Source: Kineothrix sp. IPX-CK (GTDB taxonomy: Bacteria > Bacillota > Clostridia > Lachnospirales > Lachnospiraceae). From it: DNA of 64,000 nt. How positions within the stretch are numbered: the stretch's first letter is position 1; every line of letters starts with the position of its first letter. This document shows, one piece after another, positions 35,588 to 44,620 of this stretch. The notes beneath the pieces are model-generated. The model made no database searches. It had not been told where the DNA came from and worked only from the letters and a program-made list of their open reading frames with translations. The position numbers and the translations under genes are program-made. Where the stretch lies: assembly GCF_039134705.1 (NCBI RefSeq), contig NZ_CP146256.1:1488001-1552000 (forward strand). Reading direction: 5' to 3'.

Positions 35588-36664
35588 ATGATATACAAGG
35601 GTGATATATGTGAATATATTGAAGATACACCAAAGATATTAAGCGGCATATGGGAAAGAAGAGCTGCTATATTCGAAGATTGCATGAAAAATCTTATGCA
35701 AGAAAAAGTATCAGTATTATATTTGACCGGAACAGGCTCATCCTATCATAGTGCAGTTGCTGCGGCTTCTTTCTTAAAGAAAATATTGGGTATACGGGTT
35801 TTTCCCGTATACCCGATAACTATATCCGAGGAACTATGCTTTATGAATAAAAATAGCCTGGTTATCGGTATTTCACAACAGGGAACAAGCACGGCTGTTA
35901 TTTCCGGATTAGATGAAGCAAGAAAGGCCGGAGTACGCACCATTTCTGTAACGGGAGAATATGACACGGAAATCACGAGTCATAGTGATGCTACAATTTA
36001 TGTTGAATGTGGATACGAAGATGCAGGAGCTACCACCAAAGGATATACGGCAACGGTACTGACCTTAATTCTTTTTGGAATTGGATTGGCAGGAGTGCAG
36101 GGAATACTGTCAGATTCCAAAGAAAAGGAATATCAGGGCCGTGTGAAAAGAGTGATCGATCATATGCCGGCTGTATTAGAAAAGTCGGTTAACTGGAGTC
36201 AGAAAGCAGCAGAGTCTTTAAAAGACTGTAAAAATCTGATTGTACTATATGATGGAATTATGCAGGCATCGATGCTGGAAGCGGTTCTGAAAATATCTGA
36301 AACATGTCGTTTCCCGGTTCGTGGATATCAAACAGATGCATTTATGCATGGAATGTATAATGCGGTAGATGAGGAAACCGAATTTTTATATCTGTTTCCA
36401 CCGGATAAAAAGCAAAAACAGCAGTTGGATCGATTGTATGATTATTATGAAAAGCAGGGAAACAGGCAGTATCGTATGCCAGAAGATTATTTTATAAATG
36501 ATACGGAATTATCAGTATTGGAATATATTTTACCAATACAGATGCTATTTGTCTTAACATCCAGAAAGCGTGGAATTGATTTAAATATTCCAAAAGATCC
36601 TGATTTTCATAAATTCATGGGCAGTAAATTGGAAATAGAAAAAATATCTGAAGATTTATCGTGA
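35588..36664 (+). CDS. second SIS-domain sugar isomerase/deglycase
   Basis: A 358-residue protein with two SIS domains (YLTGTGSSYHSAVAAASF, GISQQGTSTAVI, then a degenerate second half) and a C-terminal IPKDPDFHKFMGSKLE seen in GlmS-related isomerases and deglycases. It differs from the FrlB-like neighbour and may act on a second glycated amino acid, much as bacteria with glucoselysine use carry two deglycases. Start 35588 follows GGGAGAAGACAA. Exact reaction unknown. Confidence 0.75.
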   Translation: MIYKGDICEYIEDTPKILSGIWERRAAIFEDCMKNLMQEKVSVLYLTGTGSSYHSAVAAASFLKKILGIRVFPVYPITISEELCFMNKNSLVIGISQQGTSTAVISGLDEARKAGVRTISVTGEYDTEITSHSDATIYVECGYEDAGATTKGYTATVLTLILFGIGLAGVQGILSDSKEKEYQGRVKRVIDHMPAVLEKSVNWSQKAAESLKDCKNLIVLYDGIMQASMLEAVLKISETCRFPVRGYQTDAFMHGMYNAVDEETEFLYLFPPDKKQKQQLDRLYDYYEKQGNRQYRMPEDYFINDTELSVLEYILPIQMLFVLTSRKRGIDLNIPKDPDFHKFMGSKLEIEKISEDLS

Positions 36665-36730
36665 CCTTGAAAAAATCCCGTTCTTTGATATGCTGAAATT
36701 ATATATTATATGAAGAGGAGGCAGGGATAA

Positions 36731-37117
36731 ATGGATTTAAAAGAAATCATGCAGGAAAATGTATTTGCTGTTGTGGGCGACACAATAAATGAAGAAAAAT
36801 ATGCATATAAAATAAAAAATAGTTTAATCGAGCGTGGATACAAAGTATATGCGGTAGGAAAAGAACTGGCATCGATAAATGAAATAACTGACGATATCGA
36901 TATTATTGATTTGTGTATCAATCCGGTAAAGGGATTACAGCTCATGAAAGAATGCAATAAACAGTATAAATGTATCGTAATACAGCCCGGGGCTGAAAGC
37001 GCAGAACTATTGGAATATTTAGATCAAAATAAAATTCCGTATATTCAGGGGTGTTTATTGGTCGGATTAAGACTATATCCGAAGGCAGAACGAAAGACTG
37101 CCGGAAATGAACAATAA
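36731..37117 (+). CDS. CoA-binding domain protein (YccU-like)
   Basis: A 128-residue Rossmann-type protein: FAVVGDTINEEKYAYKI, YKVYAVGKEL, DIDIIDLCINPVKG, VIQPGAES and a final CLLVGLRLY correspond to the stand-alone CoA-binding fold of succinyl-CoA synthetase. Function of this small family is unsettled. It is the last gene of the cluster and is followed by a terminator. Confidence 0.82.
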   Translation: MDLKEIMQENVFAVVGDTINEEKYAYKIKNSLIERGYKVYAVGKELASINEITDDIDIIDLCINPVKGLQLMKECNKQYKCIVIQPGAESAELLEYLDQNKIPYIQGCLLVGLRLYPKAERKTAGNEQ

Positions 37118-37151
37118 CATATAAAAAATAAAAAAATCAGTACATGATAAG

Positions 37152-37197
37152 AGGGTGTCCCAAAAGTCAAGAAATGACTTGAGGAGCATCCTTTTTT
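37152..37197 (+). terminator. Rho-independent terminator after CoA-binding gene
   Basis: A long imperfect stem (outer AGGGTGTCCC/GGAGCATCCT, inner AAGTCA/TGACTT) is followed by T6. Confidence 0.75.
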
Positions 37198-37363
37198 CTT
37201 GGTGTGAAAGCTGCCGGCTATAGGAATTATGAATAACCAGTGATAATTTTTATGAATTAGCACTATTAATCTATGTGGCATATAATACATATATAATTAC
37301 TATGCAATAGGGTAATCGAGAAATACATGAGAAAAATAAATTGAAATCTCAAGGAGAGTGGAA

Positions 37364-38170
37364 ATGGCAAGAGAATTCGAAGGAAAAACAGTTTTTATTA
37401 CCGGAGCCGCAAAGGGACAAGGACGGGCGGTTGCCTTAGGCTTCGCCAAAGAGGGCGCAAATATCATCGCCTTTGATTTGGGGGAGAGGATATCTTATCC
37501 TGCTTATAACAAGTCATCCAATGAGGACCTGGAAAAGTTAAAAGGAGAGGTAGAAAAGTTAGGCGCAGAAATTGTGATCTTTGGTGGTGATGTACGAAAG
37601 GAAGAGGATGTTAAGGAGGCTGTTTCAAGAGGAATAAAGGAATTCAAAAAAATCGATATCCTTTTCAGCAATGCGGGAATTGCCGCTTATGGCTATTCGT
37701 ATGAGCTTACGCTGGAGCAGTGGGAGGCTATGATCGATATTAATCTTAAGGGCGGGTGGCTTGTTTCCAAACATATTATCCCCCATATGATCGAACAAAA
37801 TAGCGGTGTGATTATTTATAATTCATCGATCGCCGGCTTAAGGGGAATGAACAGAATGAGCCATTATGCGGCATCTAAGCATGGGCTCATCGGTCTGGCA
37901 AGATCGCAGGCGATTGAGCTGGCGCCACATGGAATACGCGTTGTTACGCTTCATCCCACAGGAGTTAATACTCCTATGAACGATGGGCTCGCACAGATGG
38001 AAGGATCTACACCGTTGGAAATTGCAGAGCGTTCCGCAGGAAATCTTCTGCCGGTGCCATGGGTGGAAACAGAAGATGTGGTAGAGTCGGTGAAGTTTAT
38101 TGCAAGTGATAAAGCGAGATATATAACGGGAAGCCAGTTTGTGTTGGATGCCGGACTGCTTACAAGATAG
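37364..38170 (+). CDS. short-chain dehydrogenase/reductase
   Basis: A 268-residue classical SDR. Cofactor motif TGAAKGQGRAVA (about 13-24), NAG motif SNAGIAAYG, catalytic Ser in NSSIAG and YxxxK in HYAASKHG. The extended insert after the second strand (DLGERISYPAYNKSS) resembles mycofactocin-type SDRs, though no mft gene is here. Start 37364 has AAGGAG eight bases upstream; a GTG at 37358 is less likely. In context it may oxidise a hydroxy acid or hydroxy amino acid released from the imported substrate. Confidence 0.88.
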   Translation: MAREFEGKTVFITGAAKGQGRAVALGFAKEGANIIAFDLGERISYPAYNKSSNEDLEKLKGEVEKLGAEIVIFGGDVRKEEDVKEAVSRGIKEFKKIDILFSNAGIAAYGYSYELTLEQWEAMIDINLKGGWLVSKHIIPHMIEQNSGVIIYNSSIAGLRGMNRMSHYAASKHGLIGLARSQAIELAPHGIRVVTLHPTGVNTPMNDGLAQMEGSTPLEIAERSAGNLLPVPWVETEDVVESVKFIASDKARYITGSQFVLDAGLLTR

Positions 38171-38221
38171 TATCCGTACAACAGAGAAGAAAATTTTTAT
38201 TAAAAATAAGGAGAAAATATT

Positions 38222-39148
38222 ATGAAAAAAAAGATTGTTTTAGGAGCATTATTAATTGCTATGGCAGGAATATTCGGAGGATGCGGTAAAGCAGAGAGCG
38301 AAACAGCTGCAAAAAGTGCCGAAGAAACTTCTGCTCCGGAAGAGATAAATGAATCAGAAGCGGAAGCTGGTGAGGCAGAAGCAGCAGAAAATGAAGAAAC
38401 GCAAACCGCCGAGGAGACAGCAGGGGATGAGGTAATCACAGTTTCTGTAGGAACGATGGGAACATACAGTCCTTTTAGCTATGTAGATGAAAATGACTAT
38501 CTGACAGGATATGATATTGAAGTTCTTCGCAAGGTGGAAGAGGTAGATCCCAGCCTGCATTTTGAATTTACTACAGGACCATGGGAGTCATTATTTGTAG
38601 GACTGGATTCTGATAAATTCCAGATGCTTGCGAATCAGATATCCGGCACAGACGAACGCAGGGAGAAATATTATCTGACAGAGAATCCTTATCATACGGC
38701 TGTGAATCAGTTGATCGTAAAAAAGGGAAGAACCGATATTAACGGATTTGAAGATCTGGTTGGAAAGAAGATCGGCCTTACAGTCGGCGATGCACATAAT
38801 ATCGAAGCGGAAAAATGGAACGAAGAAAATGGGAATTCTTTAACACTTGTATATTACGAGGAAGACATTACAACTCTTCTTCAGGAAATCGTAAATGGAA
38901 AAATCGATGCAACATTGAACGATCCTGCTGTTGCAATCAGCAAAGCAGAAATCCAGGGTCTGGATGTAGAACCGGTCGGTGAGCGGCTTTCAGAAACTCC
39001 TGTATTTTTTATCTTTAAACAGGATGAGCTTGGAAAGACTCTTCAGGAGAAAATAGACGCTGCATTGGGACAGCTGATTGAAAGCGGAGAATTGTCAACG
39101 CTCTCAACGGAATGGTTTGAGGCTGATTATACACCACAGGGTAAATAG
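38222..39148 (+). CDS. amino-acid ABC transporter binding lipoprotein
   Basis: A 308-residue family-3 solute-binding protein. The signal peptide ends in lipobox FGGC (Cys21), then an Ala/Glu-rich linker of about 50 residues (SEAEAGEAEAAENEE) and the binding domain (YSPFSYVDENDYLTGYDIEV, LANQISGTDERREKY, GKKIGLTVGD). The long acidic linker is unusual. It delivers a polar amino acid or derivative to the permease encoded next. Confidence 0.92.
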   Translation: MKKKIVLGALLIAMAGIFGGCGKAESETAAKSAEETSAPEEINESEAEAGEAEAAENEETQTAEETAGDEVITVSVGTMGTYSPFSYVDENDYLTGYDIEVLRKVEEVDPSLHFEFTTGPWESLFVGLDSDKFQMLANQISGTDERREKYYLTENPYHTAVNQLIVKKGRTDINGFEDLVGKKIGLTVGDAHNIEAEKWNEENGNSLTLVYYEEDITTLLQEIVNGKIDATLNDPAVAISKAEIQGLDVEPVGERLSETPVFFIFKQDELGKTLQEKIDAALGQLIESGELSTLSTEWFEADYTPQGK

Positions 39149-39150
39149 TA

Positions 39151-39867
39151 ATGGGAAAAATATTTGATGTGGAGTTCATGATAGAGATTATCCCGGATAT
39201 TCTCAAGGGAATTCCTTATACGCTGACACTTGCGGTAGTTTCATTTATTATCGGGCTTTTTATAGGATTAATAGGGGCGCTGATCAAGATTTACAGGGTT
39301 CCTGTGCTGCGGCTTTTTACAGGATTATATGTGTCCTTCTTTAGAGGGACACCCCTGATCGTACAAATCTTATTGTTTTATTATGGTGTCCCTATTTTGC
39401 TAAGGATCATTAATCAGAAATTCGGAACCTCTTTCGATGTATCGGCTGTGCCGGCCATGGTTTTTATGCTGGTGGCTTTTTCGGTCAGCGCCGGTGCCTA
39501 TTTAACCGAATCCATTCGTGCGGCAATTATTTCCGTGGATAAGGGGCAATTGGAGTCCGCATACTCGGTTGGGATGAATACCACGCAAGCGATGATCCGG
39601 ATAGTACTTCCGCAGGCCATAAAGGTTGCACTTCCCGTGTTTGCCAATTTCTTCATCGGCCTGCTAAAGGATACATCGTTAGCTTTTGCCGCTTCCGTAA
39701 CTGAGATTATGGGGCAGGCTAAGATTGAGGCAGGAAGGGCATCTCGTTTCTTTGAGGCATATATCGATGCTGCGCTTATTTACTGGGCGATATGTATTGT
39801 ATTTGAATTTTTGGTAGCAAAACTGGAAAAAAATGTTCGAAGGAACGAGAGAGGTATGGCCAAATGA
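39151..39867 (+). CDS. amino-acid ABC transporter permease (HisM/GlnP type)
   Basis: A 238-residue permease with about five helices; the family signature SFFRGTPLIVQILLFYYGVP is present, and the coupling loop ESAYSVGMNTTQAMIRIVLP is clear. It starts two bases after the previous stop, and its end overlaps the ATPase start (ATGA). Confidence 0.93.
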   Translation: MGKIFDVEFMIEIIPDILKGIPYTLTLAVVSFIIGLFIGLIGALIKIYRVPVLRLFTGLYVSFFRGTPLIVQILLFYYGVPILLRIINQKFGTSFDVSAVPAMVFMLVAFSVSAGAYLTESIRAAIISVDKGQLESAYSVGMNTTQAMIRIVLPQAIKVALPVFANFFIGLLKDTSLAFAASVTEIMGQAKIEAGRASRFFEAYIDAALIYWAICIVFEFLVAKLEKNVRRNERGMAK

Positions 39868-40616
39868 TAGATATTAGAGGAGTACAAAAGTCATTTAAGA
39901 ATACCGTAGTCCTGAAAGGGGTCAATCTGACAGTGGAGGAAGGAGAGACCGTTGCCCTTATCGGCTCCAGCGGTTCCGGTAAATCGACGCTGCTCAGATG
40001 TATTAATTTATTGGAGACACCGGATCAAGGCAGTATTGCGATCGGTGATTATAAGTTCAAAGCACATGATATTTCGAGACATACAAAAAAAGAAGTAAGA
40101 AAAAGAACAGGTATGGTTTTCCAAAGTTTCGGACTTTTTGAAAATAAGACTGCGCTGGAAAATGTGACAGAAGCCTTAATAGTAGTACAAAAAAAGAAGA
40201 AGGCCGAGGCCATCGAGATCGGGCGGTTTTACCTTGACAAAGTAGGTATGCTCAATCGGGCCAGTTACTATCCGACAGCGTTATCGGGCGGACAGAAGCA
40301 GCGAGTGGCGATTGCGAGAGCGTTGGCACTTAACCCTCAGATAATTTTATTTGACGAGCCTACTTCTGCCCTGGACCCAGAGCTCGTTCAAGAGGTTTTG
40401 CAGGTGATTAAACAGGCATCCGATGACAGGATGACTATGCTGATCGTTACACACGAAATGGATTTTGCAAGGGAGGTTTCCGATAAGGTGGCATTTATGG
40501 ATGATGGCATCGTGTTAGAGGTGGCGCCTCCGGAAAAGTTGTTTTTTCATCCGGAGAATGAGAGAACAAAACAATTTATTGACAGATATATGCAAAGATT
40601 CAGTTATACAATATAG
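39864..40616 (+). CDS. amino-acid ABC transporter ATPase (GlnQ/HisP type)
   Basis: A 250-residue ATPase: Walker A GSSGSGKSTLLR, Q loop VFQSFGLF, signature LSGGQKQRVAIARAL, Walker B IILFDEPTSALDPE, switch His in VTHEMDF. It energises the binding protein and permease encoded just upstream. Confidence 0.95.
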   Translation: MIDIRGVQKSFKNTVVLKGVNLTVEEGETVALIGSSGSGKSTLLRCINLLETPDQGSIAIGDYKFKAHDISRHTKKEVRKRTGMVFQSFGLFENKTALENVTEALIVVQKKKKAEAIEIGRFYLDKVGMLNRASYYPTALSGGQKQRVAIARALALNPQIILFDEPTSALDPELVQEVLQVIKQASDDRMTMLIVTHEMDFAREVSDKVAFMDDGIVLEVAPPEKLFFHPENERTKQFIDRYMQRFSYTI

Positions 40617-40634
40617 AACTTAGGAGGTCAGGTT

Positions 40635-41159
40635 ATGGCATATATATCACAGATAGAATATGAAAAGGCATCTGATGAGGTGAAACATCAAATCGATAAG
40701 CAGATCAGTGACAACGGGCGCATTACAAATATGAAACTGACGTTGCTCCATTCGCTCCCATCGTATCACGCATTGATGGAATGGTATCCGCTTGAGAAAA
40801 CCATCGAGCAGTTTCTTGGAGAACGAGCGGTGAATTTCTTCTGTTATGCGATATCAACAGAAAATGATTGTCTCATATGCAGTGTCTTTTTCCGCAAGAT
40901 ACTTAAGGATCTGGATATTGATTTCGATACTTTTCAGTTTACGGAAGAGGAGGATATTCTTATCCGGTATGGAAGAGCTATTGTAAACGATTCGAATCAC
41001 GTTCCGGCAGAAATTTTTGATGAATTAAAAAAGCATTGGAACGAGGAGCAGATCGTAGCGATTACAGCATTCGCAACGATCATGATCGCAACGAATCTGA
41101 TTAATAAGATTCTTCAGGTAGATTTGGACGATTACCTTAAAGCATATACAAAGGATTAA
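40635..41159 (+). CDS. AhpD-like/carboxymuconolactone decarboxylase-family protein
   Basis: A 174-residue helical protein with the AhpD-like core (ERAVNFFCYAISTENDCLIC). The redox CxxC is present (Cys79, Cys82), but the His of CxxCxxxH is replaced by Phe86, so ordinary alkylhydroperoxidase activity is doubtful. AGGAGGT precedes the ATG. It is embedded between the importer and the amidohydrolase genes and may serve as an auxiliary reductase. Confidence 0.72.
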   Translation: MAYISQIEYEKASDEVKHQIDKQISDNGRITNMKLTLLHSLPSYHALMEWYPLEKTIEQFLGERAVNFFCYAISTENDCLICSVFFRKILKDLDIDFDTFQFTEEEDILIRYGRAIVNDSNHVPAEIFDELKKHWNEEQIVAITAFATIMIATNLINKILQVDLDDYLKAYTKD

Positions 41160-41169
41160 GCGGGGCGGT

Positions 41170-42294
41170 ATGGACAAGGATTGGAAGGAAATATTCTGCT
41201 GGTTCCATGAACATCCGGAGCTGGGATATCAAGAATATGATACAACACGGAAAATCAAAGAAATTCTTCAAAAGGACGGTATCGAGATAGTAAAGACCGG
41301 CCTTTCGACAGGATTGATTGCAGTAGTGCGCGGGAGTAAGAAGGGAAAGAACGTCGCTTTCAGGGCGGATATCGATGCATTGCCGATAGAAGAGCAAACA
41401 GGGCTTTCTTATACTTCCGTCCATAGCGGCATCATGCATGCCTGCGGTCATGATTTTCATATAACGACAGCACTTGCAGCAGCAGAACGTCTGCATGAAA
41501 AAAGAAAAGAGATATCGGGAAACGTATTTTTTATTTTTCAGCCTGCGGAAGAGGTGGCAGATGGTGCCAAAACAGTAATACAAACAGGAGTGCTGAAGGA
41601 AGTGGACGAGTATTATGCTTTTCATGCAGATCCGGCACTTCCGACAGGAACGATCGGGCTGAAAAAGGGAACCATTATGGCAGCCGTTGATCAGTTTAAG
41701 GTTACCATAAAGGGAAAGGACGCGCATGCGGCAATGCCCCATTTGGGAAATAATCCCATACCTGTGATGGCGCAGATGATGCTTGTCTTACAGACATCAG
41801 TGCCTCAAAAGGTTCCGGCTATCCATCCCAGTGTACTTAGCTTTACGCAGATATGCGCCGGGAATACATGGAATGTAATTCCAGAGAGCGGCTTTTTTCA
41901 AGGTACGATGCGCAGCATACTCTTTCGGGAAAGAAAAGAGATGAAAGAACGTTTTTTTACTATTGTTCAGGAATTTGCAACGATGAACGATATGCAGGTG
42001 CGTATCGAATGGCATGAAGGTCCGGCCCCTATTGTTAATGATGAGGGTCTGTGCGATACAATAGAGCGCATTGCAAAAAAGAATCATTTCAGTATAAAAC
42101 ATGTCGAAACCAATATGATCAGTGATGATTTTTCATGCTATTTGGAAGCGAATGAAAAGGCGGCGGGGATGTACCTTAAAGTAGGAACAGGAGAAGGACA
42201 TCCGCTTCACAATTCCGGGTTTACGGTGGATATTGCCGCGATAGAAATTGCGGCAGGGCTATTGACCGATATCTTACTGGAAGCAGTCAGATAG
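41170..42294 (+). CDS. M20-family amidohydrolase (hippurate-hydrolase type)
   Basis: A 374-residue M20D enzyme. HEHPELGYQEYDTT, the metal motifs FRADIDALPIEEQ and MHACGHDFHIT, PAEEVADGA, FHADP, and late His in HPLHNSGF are all present. Relatives remove acyl groups from N-acyl amino acids. Next to an amino-acid importer and a serine-dehydratase-like gene, it probably frees a hydroxy amino acid from an N-acyl or dipeptide form. Confidence 0.88.
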   Translation: MDKDWKEIFCWFHEHPELGYQEYDTTRKIKEILQKDGIEIVKTGLSTGLIAVVRGSKKGKNVAFRADIDALPIEEQTGLSYTSVHSGIMHACGHDFHITTALAAAERLHEKRKEISGNVFFIFQPAEEVADGAKTVIQTGVLKEVDEYYAFHADPALPTGTIGLKKGTIMAAVDQFKVTIKGKDAHAAMPHLGNNPIPVMAQMMLVLQTSVPQKVPAIHPSVLSFTQICAGNTWNVIPESGFFQGTMRSILFRERKEMKERFFTIVQEFATMNDMQVRIEWHEGPAPIVNDEGLCDTIERIAKKNHFSIKHVETNMISDDFSCYLEANEKAAGMYLKVGTGEGHPLHNSGFTVDIAAIEIAAGLLTDILLEAVR

Positions 42295-42334
42295 ATTCCA
42301 AATATAAATGAAACGCAGGAGTGAAAAAAGCACG

Positions 42335-43762
42335 ATGTTAGAATTGTATCCGGATTTTTATAATGATGTTTTTGGGCCGATTATGCAGCCCGGCTCGAGT
42401 TCTCACACAGCCGGTCCGTGCAGGATCGGCTATGTTGCGTCCTGTCTGCTGGATGCGCCGCTGAAGCAGATACAGGTGTATCTGGATCCGGATGGCTCTT
42501 TTGCCGGAACTTTTGGATGGATGAATGAAGACCTGGGAATGCTTGCTGGTGCTTATGGTTTTTTGCCTGAGGAGGAAAAGATATTTGATATCAGGCAGAT
42601 TTTAAGTGAAGAGGGCATCCCTTATCGTTTTGATTTCGAGAAGATAGCGGAAAGCTCTCATCCAAATGCAGTCAAATTTGTTCTGACAGACAGGAACGAT
42701 GAGCAGGCAGTGCTTGTCGGTAATTCCATCGGAGGCGGAATGATAGAGGTTGTATGGGCTATGGGCATCCCGATATCCTTTAAAGGGGATAAAGAATTAG
42801 TGCTCCAAGGAAACCGCAGGCAGTACGTCCTTAAACCGATCTTGCCTGTTATTACGACGGAAAGAAAAAAGCCCCAGCTTTTCGCAGATTTTGAAGAATG
42901 GATCCGGATCTCGGAAGTAAATCATCAAAGCTTGTGGGAAACCGCACTTGTATATGAAGAGAATTCCTCCGGATGGGGCAGAGGAGAGATTGTAGAGTAC
43001 ATGAGAAAAATCCAGCGGCTGCTCAAAAGGCAGACAGATTACATAGATGAAGCGCAGGAACAGCTTTTGGAAACACCTTTTTCCGGTTATCATTTTCGTA
43101 AGTGGGAGAATTATTGTAAACAATCGCCTCCGGCTGTTGGAGGTGTTATTACGAACGCGTTGACATACTCATATCGCGCTCAGGCATTCAGGAGAGGTGT
43201 TCAAATCGTACCGGGGCCTATGGGAACCGGAGGAGGATATTTGTATTCTGCCGTAAGAGCGGTTATGGAGGCAAGGCATCTGTCCGAGGAAGATGTCTTG
43301 CATGGATTGTTTGTTGCCGCGGGTGTAGGAGTAATCTGTTATACGAGGTCGGAACCCACCGGCGAAACAACAGGGTGTGCCGGGGAATGCGGTGTCTGTT
43401 CAGCCATGGCGGCAGCAGCGATAACAGAAATGTCCAGCGGAACTCCAAGTCAGGTGGAAAGCGCGGCGTCATTAGCATTACAGGCAGCCATCGGCTGGCC
43501 CTGCGATCCGATACCGGGCGGAAATAATCAGCCATGCTTTAGCAGATTTACTACGGCTATAACAATGGCAATTACATTTTCTGACCTTGCCTTGTCGGGA
43601 AGGGAAGGTGTAATACCTTTTCATGAGGTTGTAGACGTGATGGACAGCGTGGGGAGAGAAATGCCAGCTGGCCTTAAGTGTACTGCACAAGGGGGGCTGT
43701 GCGCTTCGCCCGAGGCGGCAGAATGTAAAAGGAGGTTTATTTCTGCGACGGGTTTAATATAA
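42335..43762 (+). CDS. one-chain iron-sulfur L-serine dehydratase-like enzyme
   Basis: The protein joins the beta domain (MQPGSSSHTAGPCRIG) and the alpha domain of Fe-S serine dehydratases in one chain of about 475 residues. Alpha motifs: ETTGCAGECGVCSAMAAAAI, CDPIPGGNNQPC and a late CTAQGGLC, offering Cys ligands for a [4Fe-4S] cluster that activates serine. Extra Cys in GECGVC and GPC differ from the usual pattern, so the substrate may be another beta-hydroxy amino acid. ATG 42335 matches the family start but its AGGAG is 14-15 bases away; ATG 42308 has no site. Confidence 0.82.
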   Translation: MLELYPDFYNDVFGPIMQPGSSSHTAGPCRIGYVASCLLDAPLKQIQVYLDPDGSFAGTFGWMNEDLGMLAGAYGFLPEEEKIFDIRQILSEEGIPYRFDFEKIAESSHPNAVKFVLTDRNDEQAVLVGNSIGGGMIEVVWAMGIPISFKGDKELVLQGNRRQYVLKPILPVITTERKKPQLFADFEEWIRISEVNHQSLWETALVYEENSSGWGRGEIVEYMRKIQRLLKRQTDYIDEAQEQLLETPFSGYHFRKWENYCKQSPPAVGGVITNALTYSYRAQAFRRGVQIVPGPMGTGGGYLYSAVRAVMEARHLSEEDVLHGLFVAAGVGVICYTRSEPTGETTGCAGECGVCSAMAAAAITEMSSGTPSQVESAASLALQAAIGWPCDPIPGGNNQPCFSRFTTAITMAITFSDLALSGREGVIPFHEVVDVMDSVGREMPAGLKCTAQGGLCASPEAAECKRRFISATGLI

Positions 43763-43863
43763 CAGACAAAATTATGGACATAAAAGAATATATCTATTAA
43801 AATATTTGTTATACAGTCATGAAATATAAATACAGATAGAGTTTATAGGGAGGGGGATAACCT

Positions 43864-44604
43864 ATGTACTATGTGGCAATTTGTGATGACGATAAGAGAT
43901 TTGTTCAGTATGTAAAAAGGATAATTTTAAGCAGTGGTCTTGATGAAAGCGAAGTTTTTTTCTATGAATATTATTCAGGGGAGGAATTAATAGAAAAATG
44001 TAAAACACAGGATAATATTGATTTGCTTATACTGGATATGCAAATGAAGAAAATTAATGGAGATGAAACGGCCAAACAGTTTAGGATAAGGTTTCCCATG
44101 TCAATTTTAGTGTTTTGTTCCGGCAGCTGTCAGCCAACCGTAAAATGTTTTGAAGCAGCCCCTTTTCGTTATTTGCTGAAGGAATATACGGACAAGCGCA
44201 TGCAGCAGGAAATGAAAATAATTATCCGGGAGATGAAAAATAAAAAGACGGAACCGTACATTGTTGGAAACCGGCATTATAATACAGTAAAGTTAAAACC
44301 GGAGGAAATATTATATATAGCAATTGCCAGACGCGGAAGTAACATCTATGCCTGCCCTAATATTAAAAAATATGATTTCGAAAACAACATAACATGCAAA
44401 GAAAGAGTGGATGAATTATATCCCATACTAAAAGATTACGGTTTTGCGTATGCCCATAATAGCTACATTGTAAATTTAAAATACATCAGGAGAAAAACGA
44501 CGACAGAATTAGAACTGGTAGATGGCACTATTTTATCTATTGCGCGTTCGAAGGAAAAAGAACTCAGAGTCGAACTGGCAAGGAGCATGGCCAGGAAATA
44601 TTGA
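43864..44604 (+). CDS. agrA: AgrA-type LytTR response regulator
   Basis: A 246-residue regulator. The receiver domain has acidic pocket Asp8-Asp9-Asp10 and phospho-acceptor Asp58 in LLILDMQM, and the LytTR DNA-binding domain occupies about 135-240 (KPEEILYIAIARRGSNIYA, HNSYIVNLKYI). It is cotranscribed with the AgrC-type kinase that follows. Its likely targets are two promoters with paired boxes at 46015-46045 and 50759-50789. GGGAGGGGG precedes the ATG. Confidence 0.9.
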   Translation: MYYVAICDDDKRFVQYVKRIILSSGLDESEVFFYEYYSGEELIEKCKTQDNIDLLILDMQMKKINGDETAKQFRIRFPMSILVFCSGSCQPTVKCFEAAPFRYLLKEYTDKRMQQEMKIIIREMKNKKTEPYIVGNRHYNTVKLKPEEILYIAIARRGSNIYACPNIKKYDFENNITCKERVDELYPILKDYGFAYAHNSYIVNLKYIRRKTTTELELVDGTILSIARSKEKELRVELARSMARKY

Positions 44605-44620
44605 AGTATAAGGGGATATT

